Positions 1 through 5,223 of a stretch of 5,256 bases of DNA are shown here, one piece after another. Source of the stretch: Candidatus Nomurabacteria bacterium CG_4_9_14_0_2_um_filter_32_10 (GTDB lineage Bacteria; Patescibacteriota; Minisyncoccia; Phycocordibacterales; UBA9973); contig PFRK01000005.1 of assembly GCA_002788475.1 (NCBI GenBank), positions 1 through 5,256 on the forward strand. Reading direction: 5' to 3'. Position numbers and translations under genes: made by a program. Numbering within the stretch: the stretch's first letter is position 1; every line of letters begins with the position of its first letter. Below the pieces are notes generated by a model. That model worked only from the letters and a program-made list of their open reading frames with translations, was not told the DNA's origin and made no database searches.

Positions 1-1
1 T

Positions 2-32
2 ACTTATCCAGTTAAAAATTCTATGGACAAGT
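2..32. other. Imperfect hairpin upstream of the ATP-grasp gene
   Basis: Positions 2-10 and 24-32 form a 9-bp stem around a 13-nt loop. As + strand RNA it has one A-C mismatch (6/28). As - strand RNA that mismatch becomes a G-U wobble, so the stem is fully paired. There is no convincing T-run next to it. It could be the end of an upstream transcription unit, but the window starts too close to tell. Confidence 0.25.
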
Positions 33-55
33 TATAACAACAATGATTATTAATT

Positions 56-61
56 TAAAAT
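56..61 (+). promoter_or_regulatory. Possible -10 element of the ATP-grasp gene
   Basis: TAAAAT lies 10 nt before the ATG at 72, which would give a leader of only about 4 nt. No matching -35 hexamer stands at 16-18 nt; TGGACA at 24-29 is too far away. The spacing differs from the exact 6 nt seen at four other genes here, so this assignment is weak. There is no Shine-Dalgarno sequence before the start. Confidence 0.3.
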
Positions 62-71
62 TTTTAATGAG

Positions 72-1259
72 ATGAAATATTGTAAAGATTGTGAACCAGC
101 GCAGGAAATACATTGGGTAGCTTATTTTTCTGTTGTAATGGGTTATATAGGTGAACCATTTTTCAATTTTATGGAAAAGCTTTTCAAAAGTACCGCCGAA
201 GCTATATCATACAAAACTTCCATCCCTTTTATGAAACTAATGGTTTTTTTAAGGCTCGGATATTTTTCTAATAAACCAGACAAAAAAGATAGCTTACGCA
301 CAAAATGTTTTTGGGACGAAGCTATCAGACGTGGAATAAAAATGACTGAATTTCATATGGGTCCGATAAAAGATGCCTTCATTGCAGAATACAAAAATAA
401 AATAATAACTTTCGATGGACTACCTCGTCCTGAATATTTAGAATCTGATTCAATAGACTGGATGGATAATAAAGGAATAATGAAAATAAAATTCTTAAAA
501 GAAGATCTTCCTGTAGCGAAAGGTGGCACAGCTTTCACAAAAAGAAAAGCACTAAAAATTTTTAATGAAATAACAAAACCAGTTATTACAAAACCAAATT
601 TAGGTTCACGTTCACGTCATACACTTATACATATTGATACTCCTGAAAAATTAATTTATGGATTTAAAAAAGCAAAGAAACTTTCTCCCTTAGTTGTAAT
701 AGAAGAAGAATTACAAGGATATCTATTTCGATGTGCTTTAGTTGGAGGAAAATTTGTAGGTGCAGTCAAACGTGATCAACCAGAAGTCACTGGTGATGGA
801 ATACACACATTACAAGAATTAATGGATAAAGAAAATGAAAGACCAGAAAGAGCTGGACCAATCTTTCATAAAATCGTCATTGATCCTGATGCAGAAACAG
901 AATTAAAACGTGAAGGAATAAAAATGGAAGATATTCCAGAAAAAGGAAAACTAATCACTTTTTCACAAAAAACAAGTCGTGGTATTGGTGGATCAACTAC
1001 AGAAGTAACAGAAATAGTACATCCAGAAAATATTAAAATGCTAGAAAAATTAGGAGCTTATTTGAAAGATCCATTAGTAGGTGTAGATTTAATAATAGAA
1101 AAAATAGAAGAGCCATGGTACACGGAACAGCATTGTGGAATAATTGAATGTAATTCTTTACCGTTTATTGACCTGCATCACTACCCTCTTTTTGGTAAAC
1201 CAAATAATGTAGCAGGAAAACTATGGGATTTAGTGATGCCAGAAACTAAAATGGATTAA
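72..1259 (+). CDS. Stand-alone ATP-grasp ligase, cyanophycin synthetase (CphA)-like
   Basis: Probable cytoplasmic ATP-dependent carboxylate-amine ligase, which would activate a carboxylate as an acyl phosphate and join it to an amine. The stretch from about residue 80 to 390 follows the order of the CphA ATP-grasp domain. It has a dispensable N-terminal lobe, VITKP (171-175) with the nucleotide-binding lysine, VIEEEL (209-214), the VTGDGIHTLQELMDKEN block (239-255), a GGSTTEVTEIVHPEN block (306-320), GVDLI (337-341), and IIECN (357-361) with metal-ligand Glu and Asn. The protein is 395 aa, whereas CphA is roughly twice that size because a Mur-ligase-like domain follows; that domain is absent here. 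The usual glycine-rich loop reads NLGSRSRHT (176-184), poorer in glycine than in CphA. Residues 1-75 are aromatic-rich and unassigned. An in-frame TAA at 51-53 limits the start, and ATG 72 is the first ATG after it. The substrate is unknown. Alternatives are a peptide or glutathione-type ligase, or a tailoring enzyme for a small peptide. Confidence 0.8.
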   Translation: MKYCKDCEPAQEIHWVAYFSVVMGYIGEPFFNFMEKLFKSTAEAISYKTSIPFMKLMVFLRLGYFSNKPDKKDSLRTKCFWDEAIRRGIKMTEFHMGPIKDAFIAEYKNKIITFDGLPRPEYLESDSIDWMDNKGIMKIKFLKEDLPVAKGGTAFTKRKALKIFNEITKPVITKPNLGSRSRHTLIHIDTPEKLIYGFKKAKKLSPLVVIEEELQGYLFRCALVGGKFVGAVKRDQPEVTGDGIHTLQELMDKENERPERAGPIFHKIVIDPDAETELKREGIKMEDIPEKGKLITFSQKTSRGIGGSTTEVTEIVHPENIKMLEKLGAYLKDPLVGVDLIIEKIEEPWYTEQHCGIIECNSLPFIDLHHYPLFGKPNNVAGKLWDLVMPETKMD

Positions 1260-1281
1260 CCCCATAAATACATTTATACTT

Positions 1282-1327
1282 AAATTTCTTTATCTAAAAA
1301 TAATATACAAGAAATTTCGTATTTTTT
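1282..1327 (+). terminator. Possible weak terminator after the ATP-grasp gene
   Basis: A 9-bp A/T-rich stem (1282-1290 with 1309-1317, one G-C pair) encloses an 18-nt loop. CGTA and a run of six T (1322-1327) follow. It lies 22 nt past the stop and just before the pilin -10. The stem is weak energetically, so a fortuitous A/T palindrome is possible. Confidence 0.25.
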
Positions 1328-1331
1328 ACAA

Positions 1332-1337
1332 TATAAT
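1332..1337 (+). promoter_or_regulatory. -10 element of the pilin gene (leaderless spacing)
   Basis: A perfect TATAAT lies exactly 6 nt before the ATG at 1344, placing the expected transcription start at or next to the A of the start codon. There is no good -35 hexamer and no TG extension. In A/T-rich DNA a single TATAAT is weak evidence. The identical spacing at three other genes raises its credibility. Confidence 0.55.
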
Positions 1338-1343
1338 ATAAAT

Positions 1344-1859
1344 ATGATATTATCTAAAAAAAAAGGTTTCACATTAATTGAATTATTGGTTGTTGTCGCT
1401 ATCATTGGTATCTTAGCATCAATTGTTTTAATATCATTAAATAATGCAAGAAGTAAAGCTAGGAATGCTAAAAGGAACTCAGATATCGAACAAATAATAA
1501 TAGTTTTAAATTTAGATTTTGATAATCGACCAATCCCAAATAGACAATGGTATTGCATAAGTCAAACTTGTAGCGGTGGATTCAAAAACCAACCTCGACA
1601 TTCACAAATTGATGCTTACTTAAAACAATATATTCCTAATATTATAGACCCAGAAGATAATAAAAGAGGTTACGGAGGTTATGTTTATGCAAAAACAGGA
1701 CCTTGGCCATCTAGTCCTTACGATGGAACATTTTTTGAATATGGTGTTTATTTAAACTATATTTTAGAACCGACAACATTAACTTCCATATCATGTGGAA
1801 AAGGTAAAATTTTTAAAGTAACTTCAAATTATATTCAGTGTTTATTTAAAGTTGATTAA
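1344..1859 (+). CDS. Type IV pilin-like prepilin (pseudopilin) with four cysteines
   Basis: Secreted or membrane-anchored subunit of a type IV pilus or type II secretion-like filament. A short basic leader ends in KKKG (5-8), followed by FTLIELLVVVAIIGILASIV (9-28). This is the class III signal: prepilin peptidase would cut after Gly8, methylate Phe9, and use the conserved Glu13 (+5). The hydrophobic helix runs to about residue 32, then a basic stretch (NARSKARNAKR) continues the N-terminal helix. The globular part (about 50-171) carries Cys71, Cys76, Cys151 and Cys166, which could form two disulfides; the second pair near the C-terminus resembles the D-region loop of pilins. At 171 aa the length is normal. 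No pilin assembly gene (ATPase, PilC-type protein, peptidase) is in the window, so it is an orphan here. The start is supported by the position-8 processing glycine and a TATAAT 6 nt upstream. Major versus minor pilin cannot be decided. Confidence 0.88.
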   Translation: MILSKKKGFTLIELLVVVAIIGILASIVLISLNNARSKARNAKRNSDIEQIIIVLNLDFDNRPIPNRQWYCISQTCSGGFKNQPRHSQIDAYLKQYIPNIIDPEDNKRGYGGYVYAKTGPWPSSPYDGTFFEYGVYLNYILEPTTLTSISCGKGKIFKVTSNYIQCLFKVD

Positions 1860-1920
1860 CAAATAATATTTATTATCTATATTTTATAATTTCTCAAAAA
1901 ATTTATCTTTAAATTACATA

Positions 1921-1937
1921 AATAGGTCTTGCCTGTT
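1921..1937. terminator. Small hairpin between convergent genes
   Basis: Positions 1921-1926 pair with 1932-1937 (6 bp, one wobble) around the loop TCTTG. The hairpin lies between the pilin stop (1859) and the stop of the opposite-strand gene (1941). Short T-rich stretches follow on both strands but there is no clean T-run. A weak bidirectional terminator is plausible. The rest of the 81-nt gap is plain A/T-rich sequence. Confidence 0.3.
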
Positions 1938-1940
1938 GAT

Positions 1941-2438
1941 TTATTTCTTTTCCTCCATTACAATTTCTGATTCAGGATTATATGCATTTGGATCCATTAC
2001 TAAATGTGAAATATATTTTTTTTGAACTACAAAACTACCTAAAAATTTCAAAAAATCTTCCTTTTTATCTACCTCCCCTTTTTCTTCTAAATGTTCTATT
2101 GGATGTGCCTCAGGAGTAAATTCAAAATGCCCACGAATCTCTCCGTCTTTAAAAACACGTAAATGATATTGATCTTGAAAATCTGTCAATTTCCTCCAAC
2201 TTAAAACCTGACCATTGTCTGTCCATGCGACAAAATGATTACCAAAACCCCAATTAGAATGTAAATGTAACTTAAGTTCTTCTAATGTCTTTCCTTTGGC
2301 TAACCAACCAATGTGATATCTTTGTCTTTGTACTTGATGGTAGATAATACCATATTTTAAGAGAAATTTTTGAACAGGTATAAAAAACATATATATAAAA
2401 TGCCAAAATTTTAATTTAATTTTATCAAAAAAAGTCAT
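1941..2438 (-). CDS. Unrecognised small protein, CPR-type hypothetical with hydrophobic N-terminus
   Basis: I cannot assign a function. The product is 165 aa from the ATG at 2438, or 171 aa from the ATG at 2456. Numbering below is for the longer form. Residues about 18-37 are hydrophobic and aromatic and flanked by lysines, suggesting membrane association or a signal anchor. The rest is soluble-looking and rich in His and Trp. Notable stretches are WGFGNHFVAWTDNGQVLSWRKL (69-90, ends cited only), QYHLRVFKDGEIRGHFEFTPEAH (from 96), and an acidic/lysine-rich C-terminus. The alternating polar/aromatic pattern from 70 to 115 looks like beta strands. There is no cysteine and no known catalytic motif. 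The shorter start is preferred because TGGTATAGT (extended -10) lies exactly 6 nt before the second ATG, so the first ATG would be inside the promoter. The gene is divergent from dsbA and convergent with the pilin gene. Confidence 0.72.
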   Translation of the reverse strand: MTFFDKIKLKFWHFIYMFFIPVQKFLLKYGIIYHQVQRQRYHIGWLAKGKTLEELKLHLHSNWGFGNHFVAWTDNGQVLSWRKLTDFQDQYHLRVFKDGEIRGHFEFTPEAHPIEHLEEKGEVDKKEDFLKFLGSFVVQKKYISHLVMDPNAYNPESEIVMEEKK

Positions 2439-2444
2439 ATATTT

Positions 2445-2453
2445 ACTATACCA
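2445..2453 (-). promoter_or_regulatory. Extended -10 promoter of the hypothetical gene, - strand
   Basis: Read on the - strand, TGG followed by TATAGT (2450-2445) makes an extended -10 (TGnTATAGT), with 6 nt to the ATG at 2438-2436. A 17-nt spacer points to TTCTGT (2473-2468), a poor -35, as expected if the TG extension compensates. It implies a leaderless mRNA and puts the upstream ATG (2456-2454) inside the promoter. The region is shared back-to-back with the dsbA promoter. Confidence 0.55.
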
Positions 2454-2464
2454 CATATTCTAAA

Positions 2465-2492
2465 TTGACAGAATGAATAAAAAACCTATAAT
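2465..2492 (+). promoter_or_regulatory. Consensus sigma-70-type promoter of dsbA
   Basis: Perfect TTGACA (2465-2470) and perfect TATAAT (2487-2492) are separated by 16 nt. The ATG at 2499 is 6 nt past the -10, so transcription should start at the start codon, giving a leaderless mRNA. This is the clearest promoter in the window. Its -35 overlaps the upstream region of the divergent - strand promoter. Confidence 0.85.
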
Positions 2493-2498
2493 TAACTA

Positions 2499-3242
2499 AT
2501 GGAAACAGAAACAAAAAATGAATTACCCACCCAAAATGAGACTCATTCGGGTGGAAATAAATTATCAATCCCAATGGCAATTATCGTGGCTGGAATATTA
2601 GTCGCCGGAGCAGTATATTTCTCTTCCGTTAAACCAAAAGAGGCAATACAAAATCAACAACCAGAATCAGCAGATTCTAAATTAGAAAATGTACGAGCTA
2701 TAAGTGAGACAGACCATATCCGTGGAAATATTAATGCACCCACAAAAATAGTAGAATATTCAGATACCGAATGCCCTTTCTGTAAACAATTTCATCTCAC
2801 TATGAAACAAGTAATGGAAGAATATGGAAAAGATAATAAAGTAGTATGGATTTATCGTCACTCCCCTATAGACCAACTCCACCCAAGAGCAAGGAAAGAG
2901 GCTGAGGCGACTGAGTGTGCAAATGAATTAGGTGGCAATGATAAATTCTGGGAATACCTAGACCGTGTTTACGAAATAACACCTACAAACAATGGCCTTG
3001 ATCCAAAAGAACTTCCAAAAATTGCTGAATATGTCGGCCTTAATGTTGCTGACTTTAATGCATGTTTAGATAGTGGTAAATATGCACAACGTATTGAAGA
3101 AGATCTACAAAATGCAAGTGCAACTGGTGGCGGTGGTACTCCATGGAGTATAGTAATCGCAAAAGATGGTAAAAAATATCCAATAAATGGTGCCTTACCT
3201 TATGAGAACGTAAAACAACTTATTGACTTTACTCTTAAATAA
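2499..3242 (+). CDS. Membrane-anchored DsbA-like thiol-disulfide oxidoreductase
   Basis: Thioredoxin-fold protein of the DsbA/Thioredoxin_4 type, expected to make or shuffle disulfides in exported proteins outside the membrane. A polar N-terminus (1-20) precedes one membrane segment (about 24-42), then a Gln/Glu/Ser-rich linker (45-70). The catalytic domain opens with RGNINAPTKIVEYSDTECPFC, with the CPFC redox site at 92-95. A helical insertion (about 125-200) follows, then GGGGTPW with the cis-proline at 215, and a final strand-helix. Cys140 and Cys189 are extra cysteines that could pair with each other. The 247-aa length fits anchored bacterial DsbA proteins. The gene has its own consensus promoter and no SD. 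No DsbB or VKOR partner is in the window. The pilin at 1344, with four cysteines, is a conceivable substrate; that is inference from proximity. Isomerase or reductase activity is possible, though CPFC with a DsbA-like layout favours oxidase. Confidence 0.87.
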   Translation: METETKNELPTQNETHSGGNKLSIPMAIIVAGILVAGAVYFSSVKPKEAIQNQQPESADSKLENVRAISETDHIRGNINAPTKIVEYSDTECPFCKQFHLTMKQVMEEYGKDNKVVWIYRHSPIDQLHPRARKEAEATECANELGGNDKFWEYLDRVYEITPTNNGLDPKELPKIAEYVGLNVADFNACLDSGKYAQRIEEDLQNASATGGGGTPWSIVIAKDGKKYPINGALPYENVKQLIDFTLK

Positions 3243-3267
3243 AAATTATTTATCCCGTACGAAAAAA

Positions 3268-3273
3268 TATAAT
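3268..3273 (+). promoter_or_regulatory. Possible -10 for dedA
   Basis: A perfect TATAAT sits in the dsbA-dedA gap, 57 nt before the ATG at 3331. The best hexamer 17 nt upstream (ATTATT) is a poor -35, and no SD follows, so a leadered mRNA from here would lack the usual ribosome signal. AATAAT at 3307-3312 is another candidate, closer to the start. No choice can be made; read-through from dsbA is also possible. Confidence 0.25.
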
Positions 3274-3330
3274 TTGATTATTAAAATAAAAAATTCTTTC
3301 AAAAAAAATAATGATTGAATTTTGTATGGG

Positions 3331-3936
3331 ATGGAATCTATATTCAATATTGATTTACCGATATTAGTCAAGACTATCGGTTACCTTGGTATTTTTTTTA
3401 TTATATTCGCTGAATCTGGATTATTTTTGGGGTTTTTCTTGCCAGGAGATTCATTATTATTTACAGCTGGTCTATTAGCGTCTCAAGGCTATTTCAATAT
3501 AACTTTATTAATCCTTCTCACCACTTTCGGCGCTATTTTGGGTGATCAAATAGGTTATTTATTTGGTAAAAAAGTCGGACCAAAAATTTTTACTCGTGAT
3601 GATTCATTTTACTTCAAGAAAAAATATATAAATGATGCGGAAAATTTTTATCAAAAATATGGTAAAAAAACTATAATCATCGCCCGTTTTGTCCCTATTA
3701 TCCGCACTTTTGTTCCTATTTTAGCTGGCGTAGGTAATATGCATTATAGAACTTTTATCACCTATAATATTATTGGCGGATTATTATGGGGTTTAGGTAT
3801 CCCCTTACTTGGGTATTTCTTAGGCCAACAAATTCCAGATATTGATGCTTATTTATTACCTATCATATTAGTTATAATACTCATTTCTATTCTGCCTACA
3901 GGATTTTCATATATCTATAATAAATTAAAAACATAG
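3331..3936 (+). CDS. DedA-family (SNARE-associated / VTT domain) membrane protein
   Basis: Polytopic inner-membrane protein of the DedA family, members of which are linked to lipid carrier recycling or lipid scrambling, membrane potential and envelope integrity. Numbering is from ATG 3331 (201 aa, typical length). Hydrophobic segments lie at about 11-37, 41-50, 57-78, 115-135, 143-166 and 172-192. Family signatures are LPGDSLL (37-43), GDQIGYLFGKKVG (71-83), ARFVPIIRTFVPILAG (118-133), and a later N-x(2)-GG-x(2)-W (146-153). Glu28 and Asp40, 12 apart, and Arg119 and Arg125, 6 apart, match the spacing of the residues essential in E. coli YqjA (E39/D51, R130/R136). An in-frame TTG at 3322 would add three residues; ATG is preferred, with GGG just before it but no real SD. 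The gene lies 88 nt after dsbA on the same strand. Its last codons and stop are inside the left arm of a long inverted repeat. The exact substrate is unknown. Confidence 0.9.
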   Translation: MESIFNIDLPILVKTIGYLGIFFIIFAESGLFLGFFLPGDSLLFTAGLLASQGYFNITLLILLTTFGAILGDQIGYLFGKKVGPKIFTRDDSFYFKKKYINDAENFYQKYGKKTIIIARFVPIIRTFVPILAGVGNMHYRTFITYNIIGGLLWGLGIPLLGYFLGQQIPDIDAYLLPIILVIILISILPTGFSYIYNKLKT

Positions 3937-4027
3937 AAAATAAAAATTTTAAGAGTCGTGGGTTCCCTGTCCTCACGGTCTCCGAGGGCGAAAACTCAAA
4001 AATTTTTATTTTCTATGTTTTTAATTT
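3922..4027. repeat. Perfect 29-bp inverted repeat around a GC-rich structured core
   Basis: Arms 3922-3950 and 3999-4027 are exact reverse complements. The left arm includes the last four sense codons of dedA and its TAG. The spacer (3951-3998) is about 60% GC, in sharp contrast to its surroundings. It can continue the helix: GAGT/ACTC (3953-3956 with 3994-3997), CG/CG (3957-3958 with 3989-3990), CCCT/AGGG (3965-3968 with 3985-3988) and CGG/CCG (3976-3978 with 3982-3984) closing a TCT loop, leaving bulges on the 5' side. After the right arm the + strand is T-rich (seven T at 4031-4037). It could serve as an intrinsic terminator or 3' stabiliser of the dedA mRNA, a structured RNA, or a small repeat element. 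No target-site duplication is seen (flanks AAT and TGA differ). Confidence 0.85.
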
Positions 4028-4052
4028 TGATTTTTTTATTTTAGTTTATATA

Positions 4053-4061
4053 TGCTAAAAT
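4053..4061 (+). promoter_or_regulatory. Extended -10 promoter of the isomerase gene
   Basis: TGC followed by TAAAAT (4056-4061) is an extended -10, with 6 nt to the ATG at 4068, so the mRNA is probably leaderless. The 17-nt spacer position holds only TTTTTA, a poor -35. The T-rich tract 4031-4046 upstream overlaps the tail of the inverted repeat region. Transcription would begin after the long hairpin, independent of dedA. Confidence 0.6.
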
Positions 4062-4067
4062 ATAGAT

Positions 4068-5036
4068 ATGTATGAATCAATAAAGAATTTCAATAAGCAA
4101 TTTTTATACGAACCTGAAATTAAAAACATAGAAAATTTAGATAAGAAATCTGAATTTGTCGTTGTTGGAATGGGTGGCTCTGCACTTGCACCCCTATTAC
4201 TCAGAACATGGAAACCTGATTTAGATATTTTAATTCATCGTGATTATGGCTTACCTCATATTTCTGAAGAAAAATTAAAAAATAAAACAATAATATTAAG
4301 TTCATATTCTGGAAATACAGAAGAAGTACTAAACTCATTTTTAAAAGCGAAAGAAAAAGGTTTAAATATGGTTGCAATTTCTATTGGAGGTGAATTATTA
4401 AAACTAGCTAAAGAAAATAATGTACCTTATATAGAATTACCAAATACAGGAATACAACCACGCATGGCACTTGGCTTATCCTTAAAAGCATTTCTAAAAA
4501 TCTTAGGTGAATATAAAGAATTATTCAATCTAAGCAAATTATCAGAAATTCTAAATCAAAGTGATTATGAAAGTGAAGGAAAGATTTTAGCTCAAAAAAT
4601 AAAAAGTCATATACCTGTGATATATGCTTCAAATCATAATCTATCTCTAATATATATCTGGAAAATAAAATTAAATGAAACTGGAAAAATTCCAGCTTTC
4701 TATAATGTTCTACCAGAATTAAATCACAATGAAATGACAAGTTTTGACATTCAAGATTCTACAAGAGAATTGGGCGATAAATTTTATTTCCTTATATTAA
4801 AAGACTCAAAAGATAACCCAAAAATATTAAAAAGGATGGATGTTTTAGGAAAACTTTATAAAGATAGAAAGTTAAATGTTGAGGTTATAAATGTTAAAGG
4901 AGATGACTTATGGCAAAAAGTTTTCTCATCTTTGCTTTTGGCTGATTGGACTGCTTACTATACAGCGTTAGAATATGGACTAGACCCAGAACAAGTTCCT
5001 ATGGTTGAAGAACTTAAAAAACTAATTTTGGAATAA
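4068..5036 (+). CDS. Bifunctional phosphoglucose/phosphomannose isomerase
   Basis: Cytoplasmic sugar-phosphate isomerase interconverting glucose-6-P or mannose-6-P with fructose-6-P, feeding glycolysis and sugar-nucleotide synthesis. It has two SIS folds. The first carries VVVGMGGSAL (31-40) and the phosphate-binding SYSGNTEE (79-86). A conserved PRMALG (131-136) follows. The second has KLNET (201-205) and PELNHNEM (216-223), the region of the catalytic Glu and His in the archaeal-type PGI/PMI family; Arg132, Glu204 and His220 are the likely counterparts of the known active-site residues. The C-terminus YGLDPEQVPMVEELKK (from 303) is typical. At 322 aa it is full-length for this family and unrelated in length to classical Pgi. 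The ATG at 4068 gives the usual short N-terminus and sits 6 nt after an extended -10; there is no SD. Codons for EIKNIENL (17-24) coincide with a third copy of the dedA-end repeat. Confidence 0.9.
   Translation: MYESIKNFNKQFLYEPEIKNIENLDKKSEFVVVGMGGSALAPLLLRTWKPDLDILIHRDYGLPHISEEKLKNKTIILSSYSGNTEEVLNSFLKAKEKGLNMVAISIGGELLKLAKENNVPYIELPNTGIQPRMALGLSLKAFLKILGEYKELFNLSKLSEILNQSDYESEGKILAQKIKSHIPVIYASNHNLSLIYIWKIKLNETGKIPAFYNVLPELNHNEMTSFDIQDSTRELGDKFYFLILKDSKDNPKILKRMDVLGKLYKDRKLNVEVINVKGDDLWQKVFSSLLLADWTAYYTALEYGLDPEQVPMVEELKKLILE
4117..4136 (+). repeat. Third copy of the dedA-end 20-mer, inside the isomerase gene
   Basis: These 20 nt are identical to 3922-3941 and are the reverse complement of 4008-4027. 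The match stops at 4137 (T instead of A) and at 4116 (G instead of T). In the isomerase frame it is read as part of EIKNIENL, a variable N-terminal stretch. Three copies within 215 nt make chance unlikely even in A/T-rich DNA. Confidence 0.75.
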
Positions 5037-5063
5037 AAAATCTTTGCGGTGTATGTTGGACAA

Positions 5064-5084
5064 AGTTCGAAACTATTTCGAGCT
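5064..5084. repeat. 9-bp hairpin after the isomerase gene
   Basis: Positions 5064-5072 pair with 5076-5084 around the triloop CTA (5073-5075). All pairs are Watson-Crick except one T-G at 5066/5082. It lies 27 nt past the isomerase stop. No T-run follows (AAATCC), so it would act as an RNA 3' structure rather than an intrinsic terminator. Confidence 0.5.
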
Positions 5085-5181
5085 AAATCCAAATGATTAA
5101 AGCTAATGTGCACGCTCGACGTTTTTCTTAATTTTAATATTTCCACTACGCTCGGCTAATGTGCTAATTCAAATGGACTCA

Positions 5182-5223
5182 GAAAATGGAAACAAATATT
5201 TTGGGGATTAGTTTTCCATTTTC
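5182..5223. repeat. 11-bp inverted repeat near the right end
   Basis: Positions 5182-5192 pair perfectly with 5213-5223. A further C5193-G5211 pair is possible across a one-base bulge. The loop is about 17-20 nt and contains TTTTGGGG. It is followed by CTCGGCT, a word also present at 5151. Function unknown. Confidence 0.5.

Noticed and set aside
353..538. Minus-strand reading frame of 61 codons
   Set aside because: Lies wholly inside the ATP-grasp gene, opposite strand, with no recognisable features; a shadow frame.
1280..1558. Minus-strand reading frame of 92 codons with hydrophobic stretches
   Set aside because: Overlaps the pilin signal and helix; its hydrophobicity is the antisense of the hydrophobic pilin helix. 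The pilin on the + strand is clear.
3322..3324. TTG as dedA start
   Set aside because: Adds only three residues before an in-frame ATG at 3331 and has no -10 at the spacing used by other genes; ATG is the simpler choice, though TTG is not excluded.
3922..4027. MITE or insertion sequence with terminal inverted repeats
   Set aside because: No target-site duplication at the outer edges, no transposase, and the left arm is dedA coding sequence, so insertion is not demonstrated; kept as an inverted repeat of unknown origin.
4525..4740. Minus-strand reading frame of 71 codons
   Set aside because: Entirely inside the well-supported isomerase gene, no promoter or motif.
72..5036. Alternative genetic code with TGA as glycine, as in some CPR lineages
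   Set aside because: All six genes are full-length in the standard code with no in-frame TGA; absence of TGA stops is expected in A/T-rich genomes and six genes are too few to infer reassignment.
5061..5090. tRNA T-loop-like GTTCGAAAC
   Set aside because: Flanking bases do not form a T-arm, and no acceptor or anticodon arms can be drawn; the bases instead form a simple 9-bp hairpin.
4958..5146. Minus-strand reading frame of 62 codons
   Set aside because: Overlaps the isomerase C-terminus, which carries typical family residues, and continues into repeat-like DNA; no domain or promoter seen.
5173..5211. Short + strand frame starting ATGGAC, 12 codons
   Set aside because: Too short, built on a hairpin arm, no start signal.
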